This document shows, piece by piece, positions 8,822 to 16,697 of a stretch of 37,752 nt of DNA. This DNA comes from Bacteroidota bacterium (GTDB lineage Bacteria; Bacteroidota; Bacteroidia; Chitinophagales; Saprospiraceae). The notes below the pieces were generated by a model. That model did not search any database, had not been told where the DNA came from, and saw nothing but the letters and a program-made list of their open reading frames with translations. The stretch spans positions 1 through 37,752 of the forward strand of contig JAFMBH010000034.1 of the NCBI GenBank assembly GCA_017858735.1. Reading direction: 5' to 3'. Numbering within the stretch: position 1 is the first letter of the stretch; each line of letters starts with the position of its first letter. The position numbers were made by a program, and so were the translations under genes.

Positions 8822-9282
8822 CTTTTTAATAAAGCTAATATCTGCTCTGCATGGGCTTTTGTATCAACTTTATCAATAATGTGAGTTAATTTGCCTTCCT
8901 CATTAACAATAAAAGTACTTCTAAGTACGCCGAAATACTTTTTTCCATACATAGATTTCTCTCCCCAGGCACCTAAAGCACTTAATAACCTGGCTTCTGT
9001 ATCAGCGATAAGCGGAAAAGGAAGCTGATATTTATCTTTAAATTTTAAATGTTTCTTTTCATTATCCGGACTTACTCCATAAATAATGTATCCCATGTCC
9101 TTTAATGTGCCATAATTATCTCTTAAACTACAGTTTTCTGCAGTACAGCCCGGCGTATCATCTTTTGGGTAACAAAATAAAATATACTTTTTACCCAATA
9201 ATAAGGTAGAACTTACTACCGTACCTTGCTCATCTTTTTCTTCAAAGGAAGGAACGTCGTCCCCAATAGTCAAATGGCTCAT
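8818..9282 (-). CDS. bcp: Thioredoxin-dependent peroxiredoxin of the Bcp/PrxQ type
   Basis: A 154-aa cytoplasmic peroxidase that reduces hydrogen peroxide and organic hydroperoxides with electrons from thioredoxin. The active-site segment YPKDDTPGCTAENCSLRD holds the peroxidatic Cys (PGCT) and a resolving Cys five residues later, the arrangement of atypical 2-Cys Bcp proteins. YIIYGVSPDNEKKHLKFKDK and RSTFIVNEEGKL are family-typical, and the length matches the family. The ATG at 9282 gives the normal N-terminus (MSHLTIGDDVPSFEEKDEQG). It is separated from the upstream M23 gene by 51 bases and may be transcribed from it or on its own. Confidence 0.95.
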   Translation of the reverse strand: MSHLTIGDDVPSFEEKDEQGTVVSSTLLLGKKYILFCYPKDDTPGCTAENCSLRDNYGTLKDMGYIIYGVSPDNEKKHLKFKDKYQLPFPLIADTEARLLSALGAWGEKSMYGKKYFGVLRSTFIVNEEGKLTHIIDKVDTKAHAEQILALLKS

Positions 9283-9333
9283 TTTTCATTATTTTTATAG
9301 AAAACAAGTTAGGTAAAACTTAGTTCATTAAAA

Positions 9334-11040
9334 TTATTTCCACACAGTGAATGACTTTGTGAAATGATTTATATTGTTCATTTTGTCCCAACCCGTTACT
9401 TTAATTTCATATTTACCCTTTTTAAGATCAACGGGTAAATGTCCTGAAATAATACCGCTTTTACTGTCACACCGCATTCTAATCCATTGTCCGTTCAAGG
9501 TAACTTTAAAAAAGGGATAATCCATGCTTTCCGGCAAATCTACGTTATCTGAAAGATGAAACTGTAAGATTCCCTTTTTCCCTTTTCCCGATAATGATAA
9601 ATCATTTATGGTAGGAGGTATGGTATCTATCATGATTGAAAACTCTCCAAACTGATCGACCTGTCCCTCAAGAAAATTTTTTCTCCATTTACCCCCGTAA
9701 TTAACATACTTTCCCTGTTGATTACAACCTGAAATAAATGCCTTTTCCCTTAAATAGTCCGGAATAATTCCCGAACGAATGGACAAAAAAATGTCTTTAT
9801 GCAAAGGTTCATTATCATTATGAACCGAGTGAATTCTTGAAAAAGTTTCCCTGCGCATTTCATTTATCTCCCTATACATAAAAGGAATATTTTGATAAAC
9901 AGCTCCTTTAGGAATATTCACCTCTATAAAATAGGTCTTTAACTGGTTATCAACATTTCTATACACATACTTATTATGAGAAGGGAGCGAGGGTAAATAT
10001 CCTTTTATGCCCCTAATAGCTATTCTTTTCCGACTATAATTCCCCGCATAATCCAAAGCTTCAACTTCTATATTGGTTATTTTACCATATTTCACAGTAA
10101 AATATCCATCATTTTGTAACTGTTTAAAAGACTTAAGATTATTTCCCGGAATACGGTAACACCTATAAAAAATATCCTTTGATAACTTATTTTCCTTATA
10201 ATCAATCAAAGCATTGGCATATTTAGACTCCTCCAGGGCTATCTTGCCAGCTAAAAAATGGAAATAAAGTTTTCCATCTACGTACATTTTTAACTGATAA
10301 ACCCCATTTCTATTATTGTTTCCCTCCATGCCATCAAAAACCTGTGCGGCTAAAGCAGATTTACCAACTAACAGATCTAATGTATCTACTTTAAAATATT
10401 CATTTTTATTTAGCTTAACAAATCTTTCGCTTCTTGAAACCCTATTTTCATCAACGTTTATCAGTTTTAATGCGGTCCATTCCGGGGGAGAACAATCCTT
10501 TACATTTACACTAAAAAACAAGGGATTAACCTGTTTATTGTGTTTTAAATCTCGAATTTCATAATGAAGATGGGGCCCAAACGAGAAGCCAGTATTTCCA
10601 ATTTCACCTATTTTGTCTCCTTTTTTAACCAGAATTTCATCCTTTTTGAAATAAACTGAAAAATTTGACTTCTTATATTTTTTAGCTTCCTTATAATATT
10701 GTTCTTCAAATGGCGTATTAAAGGCAGATAAGTGACCGTAAACAGACATATATCCATTTTTATGTTTAATGTAAATAACATTGCCATAACCCGTTCCTTT
10801 TGACTCCAATTTGTAAAGAAATCCATCTTCTACTGCATAAACTGGTGTTCCTACAGTACCTTTAATATCTATGCCACCATGAAAATGATCAGAACGTAAT
10901 TCTGCGAATGTCCCTGAAAGAGAAACGGGTATTTTTACCGGTTGACCAAGTTTTGTTATTGAAAACAAGTCCAAAGTACTTAAGGCGTAAAAATTAATTA
11001 GTAAAATAGTTCTCCCAGGAACCAATATAAGTTTCCTCAA
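9334..11040 (-). CDS. M23 (LytM-type) peptidase, secreted
   Basis: A protein of about 560 aa with an N-terminal zinc endopeptidase domain of the LytM family: HFHGGIDIKG carries the HxxxD pair, and GFSFGPHLHYEIRD carries the HxH motif. The fold segments GYGNVIYIKHKNGYMSVYGHLS between them are typical. The remaining ~380 residues are beta-rich and unassigned. Members cut peptidoglycan cross-links or act as division or secretion regulators. The start is unclear: no ATG exists before the catalytic domain. The longest reading uses a TTG at 11040, 47 bases inside aat. A TTG at 11025 is preceded by AGGAAA at good spacing. Both give a hydrophobic stretch (ILLINFYALSTLDLFS) that can act as a signal peptide. 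The overlap suggests coupling to aat. Confidence 0.87.
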   Translation of the reverse strand: MRKLILVPGRTILLINFYALSTLDLFSITKLGQPVKIPVSLSGTFAELRSDHFHGGIDIKGTVGTPVYAVEDGFLYKLESKGTGYGNVIYIKHKNGYMSVYGHLSAFNTPFEEQYYKEAKKYKKSNFSVYFKKDEILVKKGDKIGEIGNTGFSFGPHLHYEIRDLKHNKQVNPLFFSVNVKDCSPPEWTALKLINVDENRVSRSERFVKLNKNEYFKVDTLDLLVGKSALAAQVFDGMEGNNNRNGVYQLKMYVDGKLYFHFLAGKIALEESKYANALIDYKENKLSKDIFYRCYRIPGNNLKSFKQLQNDGYFTVKYGKITNIEVEALDYAGNYSRKRIAIRGIKGYLPSLPSHNKYVYRNVDNQLKTYFIEVNIPKGAVYQNIPFMYREINEMRRETFSRIHSVHNDNEPLHKDIFLSIRSGIIPDYLREKAFISGCNQQGKYVNYGGKWRKNFLEGQVDQFGEFSIMIDTIPPTINDLSLSGKGKKGILQFHLSDNVDLPESMDYPFFKVTLNGQWIRMRCDSKSGIISGHLPVDLKKGKYEIKVTGWDKMNNINHFTKSFTVWK

Positions 11041-11680
11041 TGTTATTATGATTTAGAATATCAATAAAGTCCTTTCTTTTTATGGCACTAGCGCCTAAAC
11101 TTTCTAAATGCTTAGTCTCTTGTTGACAATCAATAAGTACAAAATCCTTTTTAATCAATTGTTTTACTAAAGAAATAAATCCAAATTTTGAAGCATTGGA
11201 GACCTTAGCAAACATAGACTCACCAAAAAATACCTTTCCCAAAGAAATACCATATAGGCCACCAACCAATTCATTGTCCAACCAGACTTCAACAGAATGT
11301 GCATAACCCATTTTATGCAATTGAATATAAGCTGCCAACATTTTAGAGGTAATCCAGGTACCCAGCTGATCTTCTCTATCTATTTTTTGACAATTTTTAA
11401 TAACGTCTTCAAAATTTTGGTCCCAAGTAACCTTAAATTTATTTTGATTAAAATAAGGTCGCATGCTTTTTGAAACGATTAAATTCTCTGGAAGAAGGAC
11501 AAACCTTGGATCTGGTGACCACCATAAAATAGGATTTTTGTCAGAAGAATACCAAGGAAAAATTCCTTTACTGTATGCCAATATAAGGCGTTCCACTGAT
11601 AAATCTCCACCTACAGCAACAATGCCCTCTTCTGTACTTTCTTCCACATCAGGAAACCATAAATCTGTTTTTAACATCAT
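10994..11680 (-). CDS. aat: Leucyl/phenylalanyl-tRNA-protein transferase
   Basis: A 228-aa enzyme that adds Leu or Phe from aminoacyl-tRNA to the N-terminus of proteins starting with Arg or Lys, marking them for ClpAP in the bacterial N-end rule. Diagnostic segments: WFPDVEESTEEGIVAVGGDL, ILAYSKGIFPWYS, LWWSPDPRFVLLPENL, then VEVWLDNELVGGLYGISLGK and FGESMF, and IDCQQETKHLESLGA. The length is normal. The ATG at 11680 starts next to the box-rich non-coding region, with a TTTTCCACA box and a GTTATTAAC palindrome within 40 bases upstream; if that region is an origin, expression of aat could respond to DnaA. The M23 gene overlaps its 3' end. Confidence 0.95.
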   Translation of the reverse strand: MMLKTDLWFPDVEESTEEGIVAVGGDLSVERLILAYSKGIFPWYSSDKNPILWWSPDPRFVLLPENLIVSKSMRPYFNQNKFKVTWDQNFEDVIKNCQKIDREDQLGTWITSKMLAAYIQLHKMGYAHSVEVWLDNELVGGLYGISLGKVFFGESMFAKVSNASKFGFISLVKQLIKKDFVLIDCQQETKHLESLGASAIKRKDFIDILNHNNIEETYIGSWENYFTN

Positions 11681-11693
11681 TTTTATTAAATTT

Positions 11694-11718
11694 CGTTTTC
11701 CACATTGTTATTAACATT
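11694..11718 (+). repeat. 25-bp direct repeat, copy 1 (box plus palindrome)
   Basis: This copy begins CGTTTTCCACA and continues TTGTTATTAACATT. It is identical at 24 of 25 positions to the copy at 12300-12324, so the two copies frame the non-coding region next to aat and ctaA. Each joins a DnaA-box-like sequence to GTTATTAAC. Confidence 0.8.
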
Positions 11719-11885
11719 TTTTAAAAATTTAAAGAATGTTAAACATCTATATTCTTCAACCTTTGACAAGAAATTGAAAGAGAAAATACTATTATTTATA
11801 CCAATATATCACATTTTATAAATTTAGATATAAACATTTTGCTGCCAGCTTAAAATTTATTAACATAATTACCAACAGGGAGTTT

Positions 11886-11990
11886 TTCTTTTAAACATTT
11901 TATTTATTTAAACATTAACAGAAAATTTATTTATAAATAAATGATTATCAATATTTTAAAAGAAAAAATTAAAAATAAAAATATTCTCTA
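11886..11990. other. Candidate DNA unwinding element
   Basis: About 105 bp almost entirely of A and T, with runs such as TTTATTTATTTAAAC and TTATTTATAAATAAATG. It lies between the box-like site at 11696 and the perfect box at 12025. The role is inferred from composition and position only. Confidence 0.4.
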
Positions 11991-12024
11991 TTCTGTAATT
12001 CACTAAAAACAAAACACTTAGCTT

Positions 12025-12033
12025 TTATCCACA
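12025..12033 (+). promoter_or_regulatory. Perfect DnaA box TTATCCACA
   Basis: This is an exact match to the consensus DnaA-binding 9-mer, on the + strand, inside the candidate origin and directly after the most AT-rich part. The flanking sequence is GCTT on the left and AAACG on the right. Confidence 0.65.
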
Positions 12034-12179
12034 AAACGAAATAGCCTCAAAGAATTAAAACAATTTATTAGTATTCTCTGGTTTTGAATCAGAAAATTTA
12101 CAACCTGTTATTAACCTATCAAAAAGATAATAAACTATAATTTTAACGTCAAAAAAATGCTAACAAAAATTTTAAAACA

Positions 12180-12200
12180 TGTGGAAAACATGTGGAAAAC
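12180..12200 (-). promoter_or_regulatory. Tandem DnaA-box-like pair, 11-bp period
   Basis: Two copies of TGTGGAAAAC occur at 12180-12189 and 12191-12200, which is GTTTTCCACA on the - strand. They differ from TTATCCACA at one position. The 11-bp spacing puts both sites on the same face of the helix, as expected for cooperative DnaA binding. The same 10-mer also occurs inside ctaA at 12836-12845. Confidence 0.6.
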
Positions 12201-12299
12201 GATAACTACTTGTTTGCAACGCTAATAACTAATAGAAACGTAAATGACTTTAATAAAATCGAACAAAAAACTACAAAAAAAATATATTTTTTATAAAAT

Positions 12300-12324
12300 C
12301 GTTTTCCACAATGTTATTAACATT
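12300..12324 (+). repeat. 25-bp direct repeat, copy 2 (box plus palindrome)
   Basis: This copy begins CGTTTTCCACA and continues ATGTTATTAACATT; its last 15 bases form an odd palindrome, AATGTTA-T-TAACATT. It lies immediately 3' of ctaA (stop at 12331). It differs from copy 1 at 11694-11718 by a single base. Confidence 0.8.
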
Positions 12325-12330
12325 CAGTCT

Positions 12331-13401
12331 TTATAACTTCTTAGTTTGAGTGGAAAATAACATTACCAACATAGTAGTTAGTAACAATAAAGCTACGGCC
12401 TGATGTGCTACACCAAGGTTAACTGGTATTTGATAAATACTATTTTTAAGGGTAAAAATACCAAGTAATACCTGAGTTACTAACAAACTCGCCAATACTA
12501 CTAACCATCGCTTGTAGGACGCGTTGTCCACCTTTTTACAATAGAAAATTATAAAAGATAAAATACTGAATGTCAATATATAAGCTACGTTTCTATGTAG
12601 AAATTGTATCCACGCACTGAAGTATGGATTCTTATCATAATGTATAAAATTATCTATTTTAAAAGAGCCCTTTTCAACCATTACATCAGGTATATACTGC
12701 CCATTCATATCGGGCCAGGTAGGGTAAAATAAGGCTGCTTTTGAGCCTGAAACGATACCCCCTAAAATGATTTGAAAAGCCAGCATAAAGAGTAAATATT
12801 TTGTCCACAACTTAATATTTAGAGTGTTGGTAACATGTGGAAAACGTTTAAAAGTCAATAAAAACGTCCATAGTAAATAGGAAAAAAGAATTAAAGCTAA
12901 GGAAAGATGTAAAGTCAATTTGTAGGCATTTACCAAGGGACGCTCAATAAGCCCACTTGCTACCATGATCCATCCAAAGGATGCAACCGTCGCCGCAAGA
13001 AGAACGACAATACCCAGCCTTTTTAAAAGAAATGAATCTATCCATCCCTTTCTTAAAAAATAGAGAAAAGGTATAATAAAAACTAAACCCATGGTTCTTG
13101 CCCATAATCTGTGGAAATACTCCCAGAAATAAATGAATTTGAAATCTTTCATTTCCATTCCCTCATTTATTTTTTTGTATTGGGGTGTTTCCTTATACTC
13201 CTCAAACGCAACTTCCCAGGAAGCCTCGTCCATGGGTGGTAAAGTACCTGTAACTATTTCCCATTTGGTGATAGAAAGTCCCGACCCGGTTAATCTGGTT
13301 ATGCCTCCAATAACCACTTGAAAAAAAATCATTATCAATCCTAAGCCAAGCCATAAGGTTATAATCTTAGGATAATTTCCAACCAAACTCTTTCTGCTCA
13401 T
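12331..13401 (-). CDS. ctaA: Heme A synthase (COX15/CtaA family)
   Basis: An integral membrane protein of 356 aa (from MSRKSLVGNY) with about eight transmembrane segments. It oxidises the C8 methyl of heme O to the formyl group of heme A for cytochrome oxidase. The four expected heme-binding histidines are visible: EYFHRLWARTMG, LTLHLSLALI, IQFLHRNVAYIL and NLGVAHQAVALL. GGITRLTGSGLSITKWEIVTG near the N-terminus is a signature of the COX15-type subfamily, and the long first loop agrees. The frame extends to an ATG at 13437, adding twelve residues (MLKKNVLLQKKN); I prefer 13401 because the family begins near there. The gene sits inside the box-rich candidate origin and itself carries box-like sequences at 12801-12809, 12836-12844 and 13109-13117. 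Confidence 0.93.
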   Translation of the reverse strand: MSRKSLVGNYPKIITLWLGLGLIMIFFQVVIGGITRLTGSGLSITKWEIVTGTLPPMDEASWEVAFEEYKETPQYKKINEGMEMKDFKFIYFWEYFHRLWARTMGLVFIIPFLYFLRKGWIDSFLLKRLGIVVLLAATVASFGWIMVASGLIERPLVNAYKLTLHLSLALILFSYLLWTFLLTFKRFPHVTNTLNIKLWTKYLLFMLAFQIILGGIVSGSKAALFYPTWPDMNGQYIPDVMVEKGSFKIDNFIHYDKNPYFSAWIQFLHRNVAYILTFSILSFIIFYCKKVDNASYKRWLVVLASLLVTQVLLGIFTLKNSIYQIPVNLGVAHQAVALLLLTTMLVMLFSTQTKKL

Positions 13402-13437
13402 ATTTTTTTTCTGCAAAAGTACATTCTTTTTGAGCAT

Positions 13438-13885
13438 TTGTAAATGAAGGAATTCACTGATAATTATTGTTATTTTTTTTCTTTTAAAAAAGAATCATAT
13501 TCATTATAAGCCATGTTGGTATGTTAGTAATAACAGTGTTACATAAATATTCTTTTTACATTCAAACGTTTTCCACCTTCCTATACAGTTGTTTATATAT
13601 ACTCTTATTGATTTTTCTTTATTTATTAACATGACTGTATATCCACGTTGTTTATTTCTTTTTACTTTTAATCGCTGTTAAGCTATTTGTCTTTTATGTT
13701 GGGATGGTAAGTAATTTAGTGGATTCATTGTGGAGATATTCGTTGCTTTTTGTTATTTGAAGGAGCTGTGTTTATAAGCCATACTTTCTCCCCAGTACTT
13801 TAGTGTTTTTTGTGGAGAAATAAAGAATAACTATCATTGTTAATCAGTTTTTTATATATGTTATTAATTATAATGTTTGTAAATT
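13438..13885. other. Non-coding region between divergent ctaA and SRAP genes; second cluster of weak DnaA-like boxes
   Basis: About 450 bp without a gene, T-rich on the + strand. Box-like sequences are GTTTTCCACC at 13568-13577, TATATCCACG around 13638-13647, and TGTGGAG near 13730 and 13811. None is a perfect DnaA box. It must also hold the promoters of ctaA (-) and of the SRAP gene (+). It may be part of the same origin or only share its composition. Confidence 0.45.
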
Positions 13886-14563
13886 ATGTGTGGAAGGTAC
13901 TCTTTTAATGTAAAAAAAGACGTTTTGAAGGTTCTACTTCCAGGTGTTTCCCTTCCCAACGATTGGGTTGAAAGTTTAAATATTTGCCCAACGGAGCAGG
14001 CTTTAGCTATTCATAAGGTCGATACTATGGTGTTATCTTTTATGCGTTGGGGTTTTCAACAAAACAATGCTGTAAAAATGGTTTTGCCACCATATATAAA
14101 TGCCCGATCTGAAACTATATTTGAAAAGGTAAACTTCAAAGGATCTGTAGTTAATCGAAGATGTATTATACCTGCTGATAGTTTTTATGAATGGAAGACC
14201 TACGGTAAATCAAAAATACCTCACAGAATATTACCTTCTAAAGATCCTGTTTTGTTTATGGCCGGAATATGGCAGACTTTTGAATATAGTAATCATACCT
14301 ATTCTTCTTTTGTTATTGTTACCACCGAATCAAATGAGGATATTGCCTTTTTGCACAACAGAATGCCTGTGATATTGGAAACAGAGGATAAGCGGGAAAA
14401 TTGGCTTTCTGATGCTGCAACAAAAGAGGAATTAGTCAAAATTATGGTTCCTTCCCCCTCTAGCTATCTAATGAGTTATCCTGTTTCTTCTCTTGTTAAT
14501 AACATAAGAGTGAAAAATGGTGCTCTTCATGACAAAGGACATTCACCCTTAACTTTATTCTAA
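13886..14563 (+). CDS. SRAP domain protein (HMCES/YedK family)
   Basis: A 225-aa protein that crosslinks to abasic sites in single-stranded DNA and so shields them. The start MCGRYSF gives the catalytic Cys2 once Met is removed. The other active-site residues are present: Asn in NARSETIFEK, Glu in DSFYEWK and His in HNRMPVILE. The ATG at 13886 is fixed by the need for Cys at position 2. It is the first gene rightward from the candidate origin and starts a long run of + strand genes; dtd follows after 13 bases. In E. coli yedK is not clustered with these genes, so the operon gives little functional information. Confidence 0.95.
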   Translation: MCGRYSFNVKKDVLKVLLPGVSLPNDWVESLNICPTEQALAIHKVDTMVLSFMRWGFQQNNAVKMVLPPYINARSETIFEKVNFKGSVVNRRCIIPADSFYEWKTYGKSKIPHRILPSKDPVLFMAGIWQTFEYSNHTYSSFVIVTTESNEDIAFLHNRMPVILETEDKRENWLSDAATKEELVKIMVPSPSSYLMSYPVSSLVNNIRVKNGALHDKGHSPLTLF

Positions 14564-14576
14564 CACCTATATATGT

Positions 14577-15029
14577 ATGAGAGTAGTAATTCAAAGAGTG
14601 CTGGAAGCCTCGGTTAAAGTTAATGATGAAGTCGTAGGGAATATTGATAATGGCTTATTGGTTTTTGCTGGATATGAAGAGGATGATAACAATGAGGATA
14701 TTGATTGGATCGTAAGGAAGATTATGGGGTTGCGTATTTTCAATGATGCTCAGCAAATTATGAACCTTTCTATTGTTGATACTGGGGGTAATATGTTAGT
14801 TATTTCTCAATTTACCCTGCATGCTTCAACCAAAAAAGGAAATAGGCCTTCTTATATAAAGGCAGCAAAACCACAAAGTGCTTTGATTAAATATGAAAGT
14901 ACCCTTGCATCGCTCTCTGAGGCATTAGGGAAAAAGGTTGAAAGGGGTATTTTTGGTGCCGATATGAAGGTGTCCTTAATCAATGACGGACCGGTTACCA
15001 TTTTAATGGATTCTAAAAATAAAGAGTAA
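14577..15029 (+). CDS. dtd: D-aminoacyl-tRNA deacylase
   Basis: A 150-aa cytoplasmic enzyme that hydrolyses D-aminoacyl-tRNA (and glycyl-tRNA-Ala) and so keeps D-amino acids out of proteins. The two family signatures are exact: SQFTLHAST and NDGPVTILMD. The cross-subunit Gly-cisPro motif lies in the latter (GP). The N-terminus MRVVIQRVLEASVKVND and the length are typical. It lies 13 bases after the SRAP gene and three bases before the MazG-like gene, so all three are probably one transcript. The grouping with a nucleotide pyrophosphohydrolase suggests a small quality-control operon; that is inference. Confidence 0.96.
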   Translation: MRVVIQRVLEASVKVNDEVVGNIDNGLLVFAGYEEDDNNEDIDWIVRKIMGLRIFNDAQQIMNLSIVDTGGNMLVISQFTLHASTKKGNRPSYIKAAKPQSALIKYESTLASLSEALGKKVERGIFGADMKVSLINDGPVTILMDSKNKE

Positions 15030-15032
15030 ATA

Positions 15033-15371
15033 ATGGAGATTACTAAAGCACAGGAAATTGTTGATCAATGGATTAATACGCTGGGTGTCAGATATTTTAA
15101 TGAGTTGACTAATACTGCTATTTTGATGGAGGAGGTTGGTGAAGTGGCAAGACTTATGGCCAGAATGTATGGGGAGCAATCTTTTAAAAATACGGAGATT
15201 GAAAAAAATAGTAAAGAAGCGTTAGCTGACGAATTGGCTGATGTTTTTTTTGTGTTAATTTGTATCGCCAATCAAACTGGTATTAACTTAGAGACAGCGC
15301 TGGAAAAAAATTTAAAAAAAAAATCAGATAGGGACAATAAAAGGCATTTTGATAATATTAAGCTAAAATAA
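15033..15371 (+). CDS. MazG-like nucleotide pyrophosphohydrolase
   Basis: A 112-aa all-alpha NTP pyrophosphatase of the single-domain type. The magnesium-binding residues are visible as MEEVGEVARLM (EExxE) and ADELADVFFVL (ExxD). The family hydrolyses NTPs or dNTPs to the monophosphate and pyrophosphate; the preferred substrate of this short form is not clear. It follows dtd by three bases. The C-terminal tail is very Lys-rich (KKKSDRDNKRHF). The next gene starts 36 bases downstream, so the operon may continue. Confidence 0.9.
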   Translation: MEITKAQEIVDQWINTLGVRYFNELTNTAILMEEVGEVARLMARMYGEQSFKNTEIEKNSKEALADELADVFFVLICIANQTGINLETALEKNLKKKSDRDNKRHFDNIKLK

Positions 15372-15407
15372 GAAATTTTAATATTCGTTTTTTTTAAAAG
15401 ATAATGA

Positions 15408-16685
15408 ATGAATGAATTAGGAGGTATAAGCAAACATCTTACAGCATTAACTACTTTGGAGAAGTCTTTGCATCTTAAACAAATGCAAATTTCCGGACTC
15501 CTTGCCATAACTAAGGGTATAGGCATGAATCATTCTGCCGCAGATCTTTTTTCCGAGTATAAATCTTTTCTAGATTGGGTTTTGGGCGTAAAATCTATGC
15601 TTTTGTTTGTACGTGAAAATGATAAATGGGAACTCGTCAGTTCTCTTCGCGTACCTGACGTTCTTCAAAACGTTAATATTGTTGATAAATTTTCTTCTTA
15701 TTTGGAATTAAAAAAAATGGAGGGAGACGACCATCCGTTAGTAAAATATTTTGATGTTGCTATTCCATTTAAACATAAGGATGAACAAATTGCCCATATT
15801 TTCGTAGGTGGCTTTCTTAGTGAGGACGATGATATTTTTGATAAGGTACAAATTATTACCGCCATTACCCAAATACTTGCTGTAGCTATTGAAAATAAAA
15901 GATTGTTTAAATCACAGATTGATAAAGAAAGGTTGAATCATGAAATGGAACTTGCTGCAGAGGTTCAAAAAATGCTCATTCCTAAAAAATTGCCAATCTC
16001 AAAAAATTATGAATTTGATAGTATTTACAAACCAAAACTAGGTGTTGGCGGTGATTATTTCGATTATATTCAGTTTGATGATGGAAAATTAGTCTTTTGT
16101 GTTGGCGATTTTACGGGTAAAGGGGTATCTGCCGCTTTGTTAATGTCTAATTTTCAAGCTAATTTTCATACCTTAATTAATAAACGTACCGCTTTAGATC
16201 CCTTTATAAGAGATTTGAATAATACCGTGTTCAGATTAACAGAAGGAGAGCGATTCATTACTTTTTTTATTGCAGAATATGATATTTATTCTCACTCCTT
16301 AACTTATATTAATGCAGGTCATAATCCACCTTTTTTATTAAATGGAAACCGTTTAATAGAGTTGAAAGATGGTTGTATTTTATTGGGCCCTTTTCCCGAA
16401 ATTCCACACATAGATACTGGTTTTGTGGAACTGGATAAAGATGTCCCATCCATGATTTTAACCTATACAGACGGAATTACCGATATAATGAATGAAGCGG
16501 GGGAGTATTTTAATGAAACCTATCTTAAAGAATTTTTGTTAAAAAACAAAAATATGGATGTTTCAAACTTTAATGAACAATTGAATATTTTTATTGATAC
16601 TTTTAAGGGAACTGAATCTTATCCAGATGATTTTACCGTTCTTACGGGAAAGTTTATGTCTCCAAAAGCATTACTAAATAGTTAA
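15408..16685 (+). CDS. GAF-like sensor plus PP2C-type (RsbU/SpoIIE) serine phosphatase
   Basis: A 425-aa signalling protein. The first ~165 residues look like a GAF-type sensor (FLDWVLGVKSMLLFVRENDKW, later AVAIENKRLFKSQI). A short helical linker (MELAAEVQKMLIPKKLP) is typical just before RsbU-type domains. The phosphatase domain from about residue 190 carries the metal-binding motifs GVGGDYFDY and VGDFTGKGVSAALLMS, then INAGHNPPFLL, TYTDGITDIMNEAG and PDDFTVL. Such enzymes dephosphorylate anti-anti-sigma factors (SpoIIAA-like) in partner-switching. No STAS or anti-sigma kinase gene is nearby, so the target is unknown. Three overlapping ATGs lie at 15404, 15408 and 15412; 15408 is the one in this frame. 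Confidence 0.9.
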   Translation: MNELGGISKHLTALTTLEKSLHLKQMQISGLLAITKGIGMNHSAADLFSEYKSFLDWVLGVKSMLLFVRENDKWELVSSLRVPDVLQNVNIVDKFSSYLELKKMEGDDHPLVKYFDVAIPFKHKDEQIAHIFVGGFLSEDDDIFDKVQIITAITQILAVAIENKRLFKSQIDKERLNHEMELAAEVQKMLIPKKLPISKNYEFDSIYKPKLGVGGDYFDYIQFDDGKLVFCVGDFTGKGVSAALLMSNFQANFHTLINKRTALDPFIRDLNNTVFRLTEGERFITFFIAEYDIYSHSLTYINAGHNPPFLLNGNRLIELKDGCILLGPFPEIPHIDTGFVELDKDVPSMILTYTDGITDIMNEAGEYFNETYLKEFLLKNKNMDVSNFNEQLNIFIDTFKGTESYPDDFTVLTGKFMSPKALLNS

Positions 16686-16697
16686 AATGGATTCTAT

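Larger units (their letters stand above)
11681..12330. other. Candidate replication origin (oriC): DnaA-box-rich AT-rich region
   Basis: A 650-bp stretch with no plausible gene. It holds a perfect TTATCCACA at 12025-12033, TTTTCCACA at 11696-11704 and 12302-12310, and two reverse boxes (TGTGGAAAA) at 12180-12188 and 12191-12199, exactly 11 bp apart. GTTATTAAC occurs at 11707-11715, 12107-12115 and 12313-12321. Long runs of A/T, especially 11886-11990, could be the unwinding element. Sampled lines of + strand are C-richer than G to the left and mostly G-richer to the right whatever the gene strand, and gene orientation changes from - (bcp, M23, aat, ctaA) to + (13886 onward) here. That is the pattern expected at an origin. 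No dnaA gene is in the window, which is common in Bacteroidota. Confidence 0.7.
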
